Shown in pieces: positions 7,431-15,522 of a DNA stretch of 28,608 bases. This DNA comes from Lachnospiraceae bacterium UBA1760 (GTDB lineage: Bacteria; Bacillota; Clostridia; Lachnospirales; Lachnospiraceae). Position 1 is the first letter of the stretch. Each line of letters opens with the position of its first letter. Made by a program: the position numbers and the translations under genes. The notes beneath the pieces were generated by a model, which worked only from the letters and a program-made list of their open reading frames with translations, searched no databases and was not told the DNA's origin. The stretch covers positions 1-28,608 of the forward strand of contig DCHE01000022.1 in assembly GCA_002314775.1 (NCBI GenBank). Direction: 5' to 3'.

Positions 7431-9512
7431 ATGGCATTACCAGCTAATATTACAGGAAGTGATAATAATGTATTATCCATTGCTGCCTCTAACAATAAGG
7501 GTCTTCTTATCAGATTCCTTAATGAGCAGGTAGAGGATGGTTTCTACGCATTAGTTATCGATTATTTAAAAGACAATAATTTTGACCTTGCATCAATGAT
7601 CGTAGATGATGATGTAAAGGCACAGTGTACAAAGCTTTATGAGCTCGGAGAGTTCGTTGATGAGAATATCAAGGCTCAGGACAGATATGAGATTGCTGAG
7701 TGGATTGAGCCACTTTTCAACTTTGTTTATGGTAATATTTCACCTACAGACATAGATGCTCCAATCAGCACAACAGGTATTTACAGATACAGCATCTGGC
7801 TTATCTATCTCTACCAGTGCGAGAAGTTCGGTGAGGCTATGAGACTTATCGGTGAGAGAATTGCACCACTTCTTATCAATGTCAGCTACCAGATTTTAGA
7901 GGATGATGACAGACCTAAGAACTTTGATAAGGCAGTTATGGGTTACCTTGATCTTATCAATGTTGTAATGGAGATGGGACTTCCAACATCACTTGCTAAT
8001 TCAGAGGCTTATCTTTCAAACCTCGAGGTATTATTTGACTATGTTGTTGAAGACCCACATGTTGGACTTGATTACAAGACACAGTTCTCTATCGGTCTCT
8101 TCAACACCTTTATTGCAAACAAGGATTACAACAAGGCATTTGAGTTCTACGGACTTAACGCAGAGTTTATTCCAATTGACAATATGGCTGTTTATGAGAG
8201 CTTCAAGGAACTCATCAGGAACGTCAACAGCACAGCTGATACAGGAATCTTAAGCAGAAATATCATCACAGCTATTTCTAAGCAGGAGATTTACAACAAG
8301 AGAATTGATACACTTATCTCAGAGGTTTCAGCATTTGTTAAGAAGGTATACCTCTACATTGAGAATGAGCCAGACATGAAGAAGAACCTTCAGATTCTTG
8401 GTGCAGGTGCACAGCTTTCAGGAAAGTCCAACATTTTCGAGGGACTTTATGAGTACAATCTTGTATTCTATGAGTGTGGAATTAAGGATCTTGTTAACCA
8501 GGATGTTTCAGGACGTTCATGGGAAGAGAAGTATGAGATTCTTGAGATGTTATATACAACTCTTAACGTTGTATTTGATGGCTACAATGTATATGAACTT
8601 TCAAACAAGATTGAGCATCAGTACGTTGAGCTTACATGGGTAAACAACTATGTAAATGCTAACCCAGCTCTTCTTAAGCTGTTCTTCAGTGTAAAGGAGA
8701 AGATTAAGGCATTTAAGGTTCGTAAGAACACAATTCTTGAGAAGTCAAAGACAAACTACGAGATTAAGCAGATGATTGATGATCGTCAGAAGACTCTTGT
8801 ATTTATGGCTGCTGAAGATATGGTTGTAAATGGATTAAATGGCGGCAAGGTTGCAATTATCAACGGCAGCTATGATCCTTCAAAGGCTGAGAAGTCACTT
8901 ATCAAGACATATGCAGAGACAGTAGTGCCTCCTAAGTATAAGAAGGCAGAGGTTCAGCACAGCAACAAGCTCTTTGGTAAGAGCTCAGCTCCAGCTATGG
9001 ATCCAGACCTTAAGAGACTCCTTGAGGATTCTAAGATTGAGGAGATGCTCCTTAAGTCAGAGTGGCTCTGGTATCAGTATGAGGATAAGGGTGCAACAAG
9101 CCAGACTCCTGTTGAGGCTACCTACAGTGTTGTTTGTGTAGTTAAGGCAGTTGAGAAGCTTCTTGATAAGAAGGCTACTGGAACAGCTAAGGTTGATCCA
9201 ACTCCTAACAAGAAGGTTATCATCACAAAGACTGGTAAGGTTATTGAGCTTTCAGATGAGGGTTCACCATCACCTTCAGCTACAAAGGCTGGTACATCAA
9301 CAGTTGTTGAGAGCATCAACAATATTCAGGCATCATTAAAGGATAAGTCTGATGAGAACGTTGATTACGTTAGAGCTTACGTAAATGACTGGATTGAGGC
9401 AGTTATGAAGGCTAAGTTTGACAGAGATACAATGCTTCCATTATTCGAGGCAGAAGAACTTAGAAACAAGAGCTTACAGGTATTAAAGAAGTTAAGAGCA
9501 GACTTACTTTAA
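7431..9512 (+). CDS. Large helical cytosolic protein of unknown function
   Basis: 693 residues; I do not recognise a family. There is no signal peptide or membrane helix. Most of the chain (about 1-500) looks alpha-helical and solenoid-like, with tyrosine- and leucine-rich helices. Near residues 550-590 comes a conserved-looking SEWLWYQYEDKG segment and a helix VEATYSVVCVVKAVEKLL. A Pro/Ser/Thr/Ala-rich linker spans about 589-624, and a final helical domain (about 625-693) ends the protein. The Shine-Dalgarno AAGGAGG is strong. Codons are uniform (lysine almost all AAG, leucine mostly CTT, glycine GGA/GGT), which suggests high expression. It is monocistronic, bounded by a promoter and a strong bidirectional terminator. 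The 903-residue gene at 16824 has a similar codon style, but I see no clear shared sequence. Confidence 0.75.
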   Translation: MALPANITGSDNNVLSIAASNNKGLLIRFLNEQVEDGFYALVIDYLKDNNFDLASMIVDDDVKAQCTKLYELGEFVDENIKAQDRYEIAEWIEPLFNFVYGNISPTDIDAPISTTGIYRYSIWLIYLYQCEKFGEAMRLIGERIAPLLINVSYQILEDDDRPKNFDKAVMGYLDLINVVMEMGLPTSLANSEAYLSNLEVLFDYVVEDPHVGLDYKTQFSIGLFNTFIANKDYNKAFEFYGLNAEFIPIDNMAVYESFKELIRNVNSTADTGILSRNIITAISKQEIYNKRIDTLISEVSAFVKKVYLYIENEPDMKKNLQILGAGAQLSGKSNIFEGLYEYNLVFYECGIKDLVNQDVSGRSWEEKYEILEMLYTTLNVVFDGYNVYELSNKIEHQYVELTWVNNYVNANPALLKLFFSVKEKIKAFKVRKNTILEKSKTNYEIKQMIDDRQKTLVFMAAEDMVVNGLNGGKVAIINGSYDPSKAEKSLIKTYAETVVPPKYKKAEVQHSNKLFGKSSAPAMDPDLKRLLEDSKIEEMLLKSEWLWYQYEDKGATSQTPVEATYSVVCVVKAVEKLLDKKATGTAKVDPTPNKKVIITKTGKVIELSDEGSPSPSATKAGTSTVVESINNIQASLKDKSDENVDYVRAYVNDWIEAVMKAKFDRDTMLPLFEAEELRNKSLQVLKKLRADLL

Positions 9513-9548
9513 TTAATAAAAAGCAAAGCACGAATTGTTTTTAGGGCT

Positions 9549-9592
9549 TTGTATAGACATTGTATAGACATTGTATTGACATTGTATTGACA
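9549..9592. repeat. Four tandem 11-bp repeats
   Basis: The unit TTGTATWGACA occurs four times head to tail (9549, 9560, 9571, 9582). The first two copies have A and the last two T at position W. It lies between the 693-residue gene and its terminator. Confidence 0.9.
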
Positions 9593-9604
9593 ATAGAAGA
9601 TAAA

Positions 9605-9652
9605 AACAAGGTCCGTGATAAACCGTAAGGTTGAACACGGGCCTTGTTTTTT
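9605..9652. terminator. Bidirectional intrinsic terminator with inner hairpin
   Basis: AACAAGGTCCGTG (9605-9617) pairs with CACGGGCCTTGTT (9636-9648) with one G-T pair. The 18-base loop holds a smaller hairpin, AACC-GTAA-GGTT. T and A runs flank the two sides, so it can serve the plus gene ending at 9512 and uvrC ending at 9691. Confidence 0.9.
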
Positions 9653-9690
9653 AGTGCTTTGATAAAAGTGTTATCTGAGTCTTTTAATTA

Positions 9691-11505
9691 TTAATGAAAG
9701 AAATTGTATATTGATTGAGCGAGGTCGGTGGTAATTCCCGGAACCTCGCAAAGCTCGGAAACCTCAGCCTCTCTGATTTTACTGATATCTTTGAAATGCT
9801 GCATGAGAGCCTTCCTTTTGGCAGGACCAATACCCTTTATGTCATCTAGTATAGAGTGAACCTGGTCCTTTGCTCTAAGCAGCTTGTGGTACTCAATAGC
9901 AAATCGGTGGGCCTCATCCTGAAGAGTAGTAATCATGTTGAGAGCCTCGCTTTTTGGCTTGAATTTAACCTCAACATTATTGTAATAAAGACCTCTGGTT
10001 CTGTGGTGGTCATCCTTGACCATACCGCAAACAGGGATATCTATTCCCAGGCTGTCTAAGACCATGAGGGCAATGTTGACCTGGCCCTTTCCACCATCCA
10101 TCATTAATACATCAGGAAATGGACCAAGCTTTTCGTCTGTAAATCGTCTTGATAATACCTCAAGCATTGAAGAGTAATCATCGGGACCTTCAATTGTTTT
10201 AAGCTTGAACTTTCTGTAGGCGTTTTTCTTAGGCATTCCATTTTCAAATACAACCATTGATGCAACGGAATGATAGCCTGAGATATGGGAGATATCAAAG
10301 GCCTCCATTCGGGCGGCAGACTTGATTCCGAGAAGCTCAGCAATCTCCTCGGTGGCGCCAACTGTACGCCTTTCGGTCTTTTTGATACGCTCGATATCCT
10401 GGGCAAGAACAAGACTGGCATTCTCCTTGGCGAGACTTATAAGCTTGTGCTTCTCACCCTTTTTAGGTGTGTGAATTGTAATCTTATGTCCTTCCTTCTG
10501 GGAAAGATATTCTGTCAGAATATCAAGCTCAAGCAGAGGAAGCTCGGTTAAAATCTCCTTTGGAATATACGGCGTATGTGTGTAATACTGCTTTGCAAAT
10601 TCTGTGAGAAGAAGCTCGCCAGTGTCTGATTCGTCACAGGTCATATGGTGATTTTCTCTTCCCAGAAGCTGTCCGTTTCTTATAAAAAATATTGAGATTA
10701 CAGCATCCTTGTCATTTCTCTCGTAGGCAATTATATCTCTGTCCTCACCGTTTGTGTCTGTGATTCTCTGACGGTCCATAATGTGATAGATGCTCTGGAT
10801 TAAATCCCTTATCTCAGCAGCCTTCTCAAACTCCATCTGGCTTGCGTATTCCTGCATTTTTTTCTGGAGATCATTTGCAGTAGCCTTAAAGTTGCCATTC
10901 AAAAATGAAATGGCACTGTTTATTCTTTCTCTGTAATCCTCCATACTTATATAATCATTACAGGGTGCACTGCACTGGTGAAGCTGATGATACAGACAGG
11001 GCCTTTCAGGCTTGTCCTTTGGAAGCTTCAGGTTGCAGCTTCTAATTAGGTACAGCCTTTTTAATAGAAGGATTATATCCTTGATCGCACGAACATTGGT
11101 GTAGGGACCGAAGTACTTAGCGTGATCCTGCTTCATATTATGGCTCATCATTATTCTTGGATAGGGTTCATTTACAGTAATTCGTATGTAGGGATAGCCC
11201 TTGTCGTCGGTCATGAGAGTGTTGTACTTAGGCCTGTGTTCCTTGATAAGATTACATTCAAGAACCAGAGCCTCGAGCTCCGAGCCGGTTATTATGTACT
11301 CAAAATATGAAATCTGGGATACCATTTTCGATATCTTTGGAGAGTTATTATGTCCGTGGCCAGACTGAAAATACTGTCTTACCCTGCTGTGTAAATCCAC
11401 GGCCTTTCCAACATAGAGAATGGCATTCAGGCTGTTGTGCATGATATAAACGCCAGGCTTATGTGGCAGCTTTTTAAGTTCTTCTTCTATAATAAATTCT
11501 GACAT
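9691..11505 (-). CDS. uvrC: Excinuclease ABC subunit C
   Basis: 604 residues, normal for UvrC, the nuclease that makes both cuts in nucleotide excision repair after UvrAB loads on damage. An N-terminal GIY-YIG nuclease runs over about residues 8-90 (KPGVYIM, then ILYVGKA). A UVR helix-pair that binds UvrB lies near 195-230 (MEFEKAAEIRDLI). The C-terminal RNase H-like nuclease includes FDISHISG, DDYSSMLEVLSRR and MMDGGKGQ, and two helix-hairpin-helix motifs close the protein (LDDIKGIGPAKRKAL, then ELCEVPGI). An ATG at 11538 is in frame, but the site ACGGAG eight bases before ATG 11505 decides the start. It is divergent from hprK and convergent with the 693-residue gene. Confidence 0.97.
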   Translation of the reverse strand: MSEFIIEEELKKLPHKPGVYIMHNSLNAILYVGKAVDLHSRVRQYFQSGHGHNNSPKISKMVSQISYFEYIITGSELEALVLECNLIKEHRPKYNTLMTDDKGYPYIRITVNEPYPRIMMSHNMKQDHAKYFGPYTNVRAIKDIILLLKRLYLIRSCNLKLPKDKPERPCLYHQLHQCSAPCNDYISMEDYRERINSAISFLNGNFKATANDLQKKMQEYASQMEFEKAAEIRDLIQSIYHIMDRQRITDTNGEDRDIIAYERNDKDAVISIFFIRNGQLLGRENHHMTCDESDTGELLLTEFAKQYYTHTPYIPKEILTELPLLELDILTEYLSQKEGHKITIHTPKKGEKHKLISLAKENASLVLAQDIERIKKTERRTVGATEEIAELLGIKSAARMEAFDISHISGYHSVASMVVFENGMPKKNAYRKFKLKTIEGPDDYSSMLEVLSRRFTDEKLGPFPDVLMMDGGKGQVNIALMVLDSLGIDIPVCGMVKDDHHRTRGLYYNNVEVKFKPKSEALNMITTLQDEAHRFAIEYHKLLRAKDQVHSILDDIKGIGPAKRKALMQHFKDISKIREAEVSELCEVPGITTDLAQSIYNFFH

Positions 11506-11599
11506 ATCTAAATCTCCGTAAATTCTTATACATTTCAAAATATCATACTAAGTATTTAAAGTAAACCGCTTTTTATTATAGCAAAAAACTTGAATTTAT

Positions 11600-11622
11600 G
11601 GTAAAATAAAGCATATTTTACC
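11600..11622. promoter_or_regulatory. Inverted repeat over the hprK -10 region
   Basis: GGTAAAATA (11600-11608) and TATTTTACC (11614-11622) are perfect 9-base arms around AAGCA. An extended -10, TGG then TAAAAT (11602-11607), lies inside the left arm, so the repeat would cover about -12 to +9 of a transcript. It could be an operator or a leader hairpin. The palindrome itself is certain; its function is inferred. Confidence 0.5.
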
Positions 11623-11643
11623 GAGATAAAAAAGGAGGAGATT

Positions 11644-12591
11644 ATGGAGGACGTATTATATAGTGTTACGGTTACCGAATACATAAAAAAACTTAATCTT
11701 GTCAATCATATTCCTGAGATAAACACAGATATGATTCTCATCACAGACCCAGATGTCAACAGACCGGCGCTTCAGCTTGCAGGTTTCTTCGAACACTTCG
11801 ATTCAGCAAGAGTGCAGATTTGTGGTAATGTTGAGTATGCATATCTTGCAGATGTACACACAAGAGAAGAGAATACTGAGATTTTTGACAGATTTTTCAG
11901 CTACAACATTCCATGCTTTGTATTCTGCCGTGATATTGAGCCGTATGATTTCATTATAGAGGCAGGAAGAAAGCACGGTATTCCAGTTCTTACCAGCCAT
12001 TCAACAACCTCAGAGTTTGTGCATGAAACTGTTAGATGGCTTCACGAGGAGCTTGCTCAGAGAATCTCTGTACATGCAGTTCTTGTAGATGTTTATGGTG
12101 AGGGACTTCTCATTATGGGCGATAGTGGAATTGGTAAGTCGGAGGCTGCTCTTGAGCTTATTAAGAGAGGTCATCGTCTTGTTGCGGATGATGTTGTTGA
12201 GATAAAGAAAATTAGTGATGATATACTTATCGGACAGTCTCCTGAGATAACGAGACATTTTATTGAGCTTCGAGGAATAGGAATTATTGATGTAAAGGCC
12301 ATGTTTGGTGTTGAGTGCGTTAAGCTGTCTCAGCAGATTGACCTTGTCATAAATCTTGAGGAGTGGGATAAGGAAGCAAATTACGACCGTATGGGTCTTG
12401 AGGATCACTATATGGAATTCCTTGGCAATAAGGTTACCTGTCATTCAATTCCAGTTAGACCTGGACGAAATCTTGCAATCATAGTTGAGTCAGCAGCCGT
12501 AAACCACAGACAGAAGAAGATGGGCTACAATGCAGCTCAGGAGTTCTGTAACAGAGTGACTCAGAATATTCTCAATAATTCAAACAAATAA
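11644..12591 (+). CDS. hprK: HPr kinase/phosphorylase
   Basis: 315 residues, the usual length. HprK phosphorylates Ser46 of HPr and Crh when glycolytic intermediates and ATP are high, and reverses the reaction with phosphate. It thereby controls CcpA-dependent carbon catabolite repression. The N-terminal domain (1-125) is followed by the kinase core: a histidine in SVHAVLVDVYG (about 144), Walker A GDSGIGKSE (159-167) and the family signature IELRGIGIIDVKAMFG (about 207-222). A strong AAGGAGG precedes ATG by a few bases. It heads the hprK-ROK-murB-rapZ-whiA-crh cluster. A likely target, the Crh-type protein with an intact Ser46, is encoded at 16464. Confidence 0.97.
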   Translation: MEDVLYSVTVTEYIKKLNLVNHIPEINTDMILITDPDVNRPALQLAGFFEHFDSARVQICGNVEYAYLADVHTREENTEIFDRFFSYNIPCFVFCRDIEPYDFIIEAGRKHGIPVLTSHSTTSEFVHETVRWLHEELAQRISVHAVLVDVYGEGLLIMGDSGIGKSEAALELIKRGHRLVADDVVEIKKISDDILIGQSPEITRHFIELRGIGIIDVKAMFGVECVKLSQQIDLVINLEEWDKEANYDRMGLEDHYMEFLGNKVTCHSIPVRPGRNLAIIVESAAVNHRQKKMGYNAAQEFCNRVTQNILNNSNK

Positions 12592-12634
12592 TTTAGTTGA
12601 ATAATAGAGAAATAATCAGGCAATAAAAAATGAA

Positions 12635-12648
12635 TCTCCAATTGGAGA
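12635..12648. repeat. 14-bp perfect palindrome before the ROK kinase gene
   Basis: TCTCCAATTGGAGA lies 37 bases before the ATG of the glucokinase gene, in the spacer after hprK. It may be an operator or a weak hairpin. Flanking copies of TAATAGAGAAA occur at 12603 and 12651. Confidence 0.5.
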
Positions 12649-12684
12649 ATTAATAGAGAAAATTACAAGGAGGATATATTTAAG

Positions 12685-13626
12685 ATGGCAAAGTATGTAT
12701 TTGGTGTAGATATCGGAGGTACAACTGTTAAGATTGGTCTTTTCAGTGTTGAGGGAGAGCTTCTTTCAAAGTGGGAGATTACAACAAGAACAGATGAAGG
12801 CGGAAGATATATATTAGAGGATATTGCCAAATCAGTAACTGAGAAGATGGAAGCTGAGAATATTGCAAAGGAAGATGTTAAGGGCGTTGGAATGGGCGTT
12901 CCTGGTCCAGTTAGAGAGGATGGAACTGTAATTAAGTGTGTAAACCTTGGCTGGGGAATCTTCAATGCAGCAGAGGAATTATCAAAGCTTCTTGGCGGAC
13001 TTCCTGTTAAGGCTGGAAATGATGCGAATATGGCAGCTCTCGGCGAGTTCTGGATGGGTGGTGGAAAAGGCTACTTAAATCAGGTTATGGTAACTCTTGG
13101 AACAGGTGTAGGCGGCGGAATCATTTTAAATGGAAAGATGCTTGCTGGTGTTAATGGAGCTGGCGGTGAGATTGGTCATATGCAGATTGATGACGATGAG
13201 ACAGAGGTTTGTGGCTGTGGTAAGACAGGCTGTCTTGAGCAGTATGCTTCAGCAACAGGTATCGTTAGAATTACTAAGAGAGAGCTTAATAACACAGATA
13301 AGCCATCAAAGCTTAGAAATATTCCATACATCTCAGCTAAGGAGATATTTGATGCAGCTAAGGAAGGCGATGAGCTTGCAACAAAGATGGCTGAGGAGCA
13401 CGGAAGAAGACTTGGATACGCACTTGCACAGGTTGCATGCGTTGTAGACCCAGAGGTATTTGTTATCGGTGGAGGAGTGTCAAGAGCAGGAGATATCCTT
13501 ATCGAGAATACAAAGAAGTACTTTACACAGTATGCTTTCCATGCATGCAGAAAGACAGAATTCAAGCTTGCAACTCTTGGAAATGATGCTGGTATGTACG
13601 GCGGAGCCTGCAGCGTTTTATCTTAG
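12685..13626 (+). CDS. ROK-family glucokinase
   Basis: 313 residues. ROK kinases phosphorylate glucose or related hexoses with ATP. Visible motifs are the phosphate-binding DIGGTTVKIGLF at the start, GVPGPV, sugar-binding GNDANMAALGE, the second phosphate loop TLGTGVGGGIILNG, GGEIGHMQID with the catalytic region, and the zinc-binding CGCGKTGCLEQYAS typical of ROK proteins. There is no N-terminal helix-turn-helix, so it is an enzyme and not a ROK repressor. AAGGAGG lies about ten bases upstream. Its place between hprK and murB ties sugar entry to carbon signalling; glucose is the likely substrate, but this is not proven by sequence. A terminator-like hairpin follows. Confidence 0.9.
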   Translation: MAKYVFGVDIGGTTVKIGLFSVEGELLSKWEITTRTDEGGRYILEDIAKSVTEKMEAENIAKEDVKGVGMGVPGPVREDGTVIKCVNLGWGIFNAAEELSKLLGGLPVKAGNDANMAALGEFWMGGGKGYLNQVMVTLGTGVGGGIILNGKMLAGVNGAGGEIGHMQIDDDETEVCGCGKTGCLEQYASATGIVRITKRELNNTDKPSKLRNIPYISAKEIFDAAKEGDELATKMAEEHGRRLGYALAQVACVVDPEVFVIGGGVSRAGDILIENTKKYFTQYAFHACRKTEFKLATLGNDAGMYGGACSVLS

Positions 13627-13662
13627 TAATTAGACAAAAAGGCAGAATTTGCTTATAACATA

Positions 13663-13686
13663 CTAAATTTAATCCTAAATTTAATA
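13663..13686. repeat. Two tandem 12-bp repeats
   Basis: CTAAATTTAATC (13663-13674) is followed directly by CTAAATTTAATA (13675-13686), in the spacer between the ROK kinase and murB genes. Confidence 0.85.
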
Positions 13687-13715
13687 TTGAATAAATAAAT
13701 TCTTTAATGTATGAT
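13687..13715 (+). promoter_or_regulatory. Promoter for murB, inside a hairpin
   Basis: TTGAAT (13687-13692), exactly 17 bases, then TATGAT (13710-13715). The -10 lies in the loop-side stem of the hairpin at 13693-13740. Transcription would start near 13722, giving a leader of about 33 bases that contains only the right half of the hairpin. Confidence 0.5.
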
Positions 13716-13744
13716 ATATCATGCGTTGAAGAATTTATTTTTTT
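13693..13744 (+). terminator. Long AT-rich hairpin with T run, terminator of the ROK gene
   Basis: AAATAAATTCTT (13693-13704) pairs with AAGAATTTATTT (13729-13740). Inside, TAATG pairs with CGTTG through two wobbles, and ATGATATATCAT is self-complementary. Seven T (13738-13744) close it. The T run abuts GGAG, the ribosome site of murB, so terminator, promoter and ribosome site are packed together. Confidence 0.65.
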
Positions 13745-13754
13745 GGAGAAAAAA

Positions 13755-14618
13755 ATGGAAATACTATATATGGAGCCTATGAGAAAGCATACAACCTTTC
13801 GAACAGGCGGTAATGCAAAGAGACTTTGTCTGGTTAAATCAGAGGAAGAGATTAATACAATTGTTGAAGAATGCACATTGAATAATGAGAAGTATATAAT
13901 TATCGGAAATGGCAGCAATCTTCTTGTTTCTGACAAGGGCTATGATGGCACAATCATTAAGTTTTCTGACGATATGGCAGAAATAAGAGTTGAGGGAGAA
14001 AATGTATACGTGGGAGCCGGAGCACTTCTTTCAAAGATTGCAGCTACTGCAAGAGATAACTCGTTAAAGGGCTTTGAGTTTGCATCTGGAATTCCAGGAA
14101 GCCTGGGCGGAGCGATATATATGAACGCTGGAGCTTACGGCGGTGAGATGAAGGACGTTGTTGTTTATGTGGATGTGCTTAAGGACGGACATAAGGTAAG
14201 AGTAGCTGGTGAGGATATGGAATTCTCATATAGACACAGCCTTGCCGAAAAAGAAAATCTGATAATAATTGGAGCGATGCTTAAGCTTGAATCAGGCGAT
14301 AAGGAAGAAATAATTGAGAATATGAAGGAGCTTGCAGCAAAGAGACTCTCAAAACAGCCGCTTGAGTATCCTTCTGCTGGTTCAACCTTTAAAAGACCTG
14401 AGGGATATTTTGCGGGAAAGCTTATTATGGATGCAGGACTTGCAGGATATACAGTAGGCGGTGCCAGAGTATCCGAGAAGCATTGCGGCTTTGTTATTAA
14501 TTATGACAATGCAACCTCTCAGGATATTTACAGACTTATGGCAGAGGTCACGGAAAAAGTAAAAGCAGAGTTTGGCGTTTTGCTTGAGCCTGAGGTACAG
14601 CTTGTAGGAGAGTTCTAG
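13755..14618 (+). CDS. murB: UDP-N-acetylenolpyruvoylglucosamine reductase
   Basis: 287 residues. MurB reduces the enolpyruvyl group to lactyl with NADPH and FAD, giving UDP-MurNAc for peptidoglycan. The FAD domain shows GNGSNLLVSDKGYDGTIIKF and ASGIPGSLGGAIYMNAGAYG. The substrate part has YRHSLAE, the proton-donor serine in AGSTFKRPEGYFAGKLI, and the terminal glutamate in LEPEVQLVGEF. The layout fits the shorter type II MurB. The frame is open upstream to an ATG at 13707, but that start lies in the hairpin; GGAG (13745-13748) six bases before ATG 13755 decides the start. rapZ follows after 25 bases. Confidence 0.96.
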   Translation: MEILYMEPMRKHTTFRTGGNAKRLCLVKSEEEINTIVEECTLNNEKYIIIGNGSNLLVSDKGYDGTIIKFSDDMAEIRVEGENVYVGAGALLSKIAATARDNSLKGFEFASGIPGSLGGAIYMNAGAYGGEMKDVVVYVDVLKDGHKVRVAGEDMEFSYRHSLAEKENLIIIGAMLKLESGDKEEIIENMKELAAKRLSKQPLEYPSAGSTFKRPEGYFAGKLIMDAGLAGYTVGGARVSEKHCGFVINYDNATSQDIYRLMAEVTEKVKAEFGVLLEPEVQLVGEF

Positions 14619-14643
14619 ACAATAATTTTCGGGGGAATTATAT

Positions 14644-15519
14644 ATGAGATTCGTTATAGTTACAGGAATGAGTGGTGCAGGAAAGTCAACTGCACTTAGA
14701 ACACTTGAGGATATTGGATATTTTTGCGTTGACAATCTTCCAGTTCAGCTTATCGAGAACTTTGTTGATATTGCTAAGGATAGTGAGAATAAGCTTGATA
14801 ATATTGCAGTGGGAATAGATATAAGAAATGGTGATGCCTTAGGCGAGCTTGCAGATATTCTTGCTAATCTCAGGAAGGAATATTTTTCCTATGAGATTTT
14901 ATTCCTTGATGCATCTGAGAAGGAGCTTGTGAAGAGGTATAAGGAAACAAGACGTGACCATCCTCTTGCTCACGGACAGAGAATAAACGTTGGAATTGTG
15001 AAGGAAAGAGAGAAGATTTCCTTCCTTAGAGATATTGCAGATTATCTCATTGACACTTCAAGCCTTCTTGCGAGAGAACTTAAGAATGAGATTGATAAAA
15101 TCTTTCTTGTTGACAAGGAATATAAGAATATAATTGTTACGCTTATGAGCTTCGGCTATAAGTATGGTATTCCAAGAGATACTGATATGGCATTTGATGT
15201 AAGATTTTTACCAAATCCATATTATGTTCCAGAACTAAGACCATGTACAGGTAATGAGACCGAGGTGCAGGATTATGTTATGAACTGTGACGAGGCTGAG
15301 GTATTTCTTAATAAGGCCGAGGAAATGCTGGAGTTTCTTATACCTCTTTATGAGGAGAAGGAAGGAAAGCATCAGCTTGTTGTTTCAATAGGCTGTACCG
15401 GTGGAAAGCACAGGTCTGTAACAATTACAAACAAGCTTTATGAACGACTTAAGGATTCTCCTTATTCTGTGAGAGTGGTTCATAGAGATATCACAAAGGA
15501 TAAAGAAAGAGGCAAGTAA
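14644..15519 (+). CDS. rapZ: RNase adapter/nucleotide-binding protein RapZ (YvcJ)
   Basis: 291 residues, full length. Walker A is TGMSGAGKST (residues 7-16), followed by EDIGYFCVDNLPVQL, GIDIRNG and the C-terminal signature IGCTGGKHRSVT. In E. coli RapZ guides RNase E to GlmZ and so sets glucosamine-6-phosphate synthase levels. In Bacillus, YvcJ is a nucleotide-hydrolysing protein linked to competence, and the RNA target in Clostridia is not known to me. A GGGGGA site precedes the ATG. whiA begins three bases after its stop. Its neighbours in wall synthesis (murB) and carbon control (hprK, crh) fit a role in amino-sugar balance. Confidence 0.95.
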   Translation: MRFVIVTGMSGAGKSTALRTLEDIGYFCVDNLPVQLIENFVDIAKDSENKLDNIAVGIDIRNGDALGELADILANLRKEYFSYEILFLDASEKELVKRYKETRRDHPLAHGQRINVGIVKEREKISFLRDIADYLIDTSSLLARELKNEIDKIFLVDKEYKNIIVTLMSFGYKYGIPRDTDMAFDVRFLPNPYYVPELRPCTGNETEVQDYVMNCDEAEVFLNKAEEMLEFLIPLYEEKEGKHQLVVSIGCTGGKHRSVTITNKLYERLKDSPYSVRVVHRDITKDKERGK

Positions 15520-15522
15520 GGC

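Noticed and set aside
12010..12444. 144-codon minus-strand frame inside hprK
   Set aside because: Fully overlaps the conserved HprK kinase core and shows no motif.
13707..13754. Upstream ATG extension of murB
   Set aside because: It lies inside the hairpin, lacks a ribosome site, and adds 16 residues before the normal MurB start; GGAG sits just before ATG 13755.
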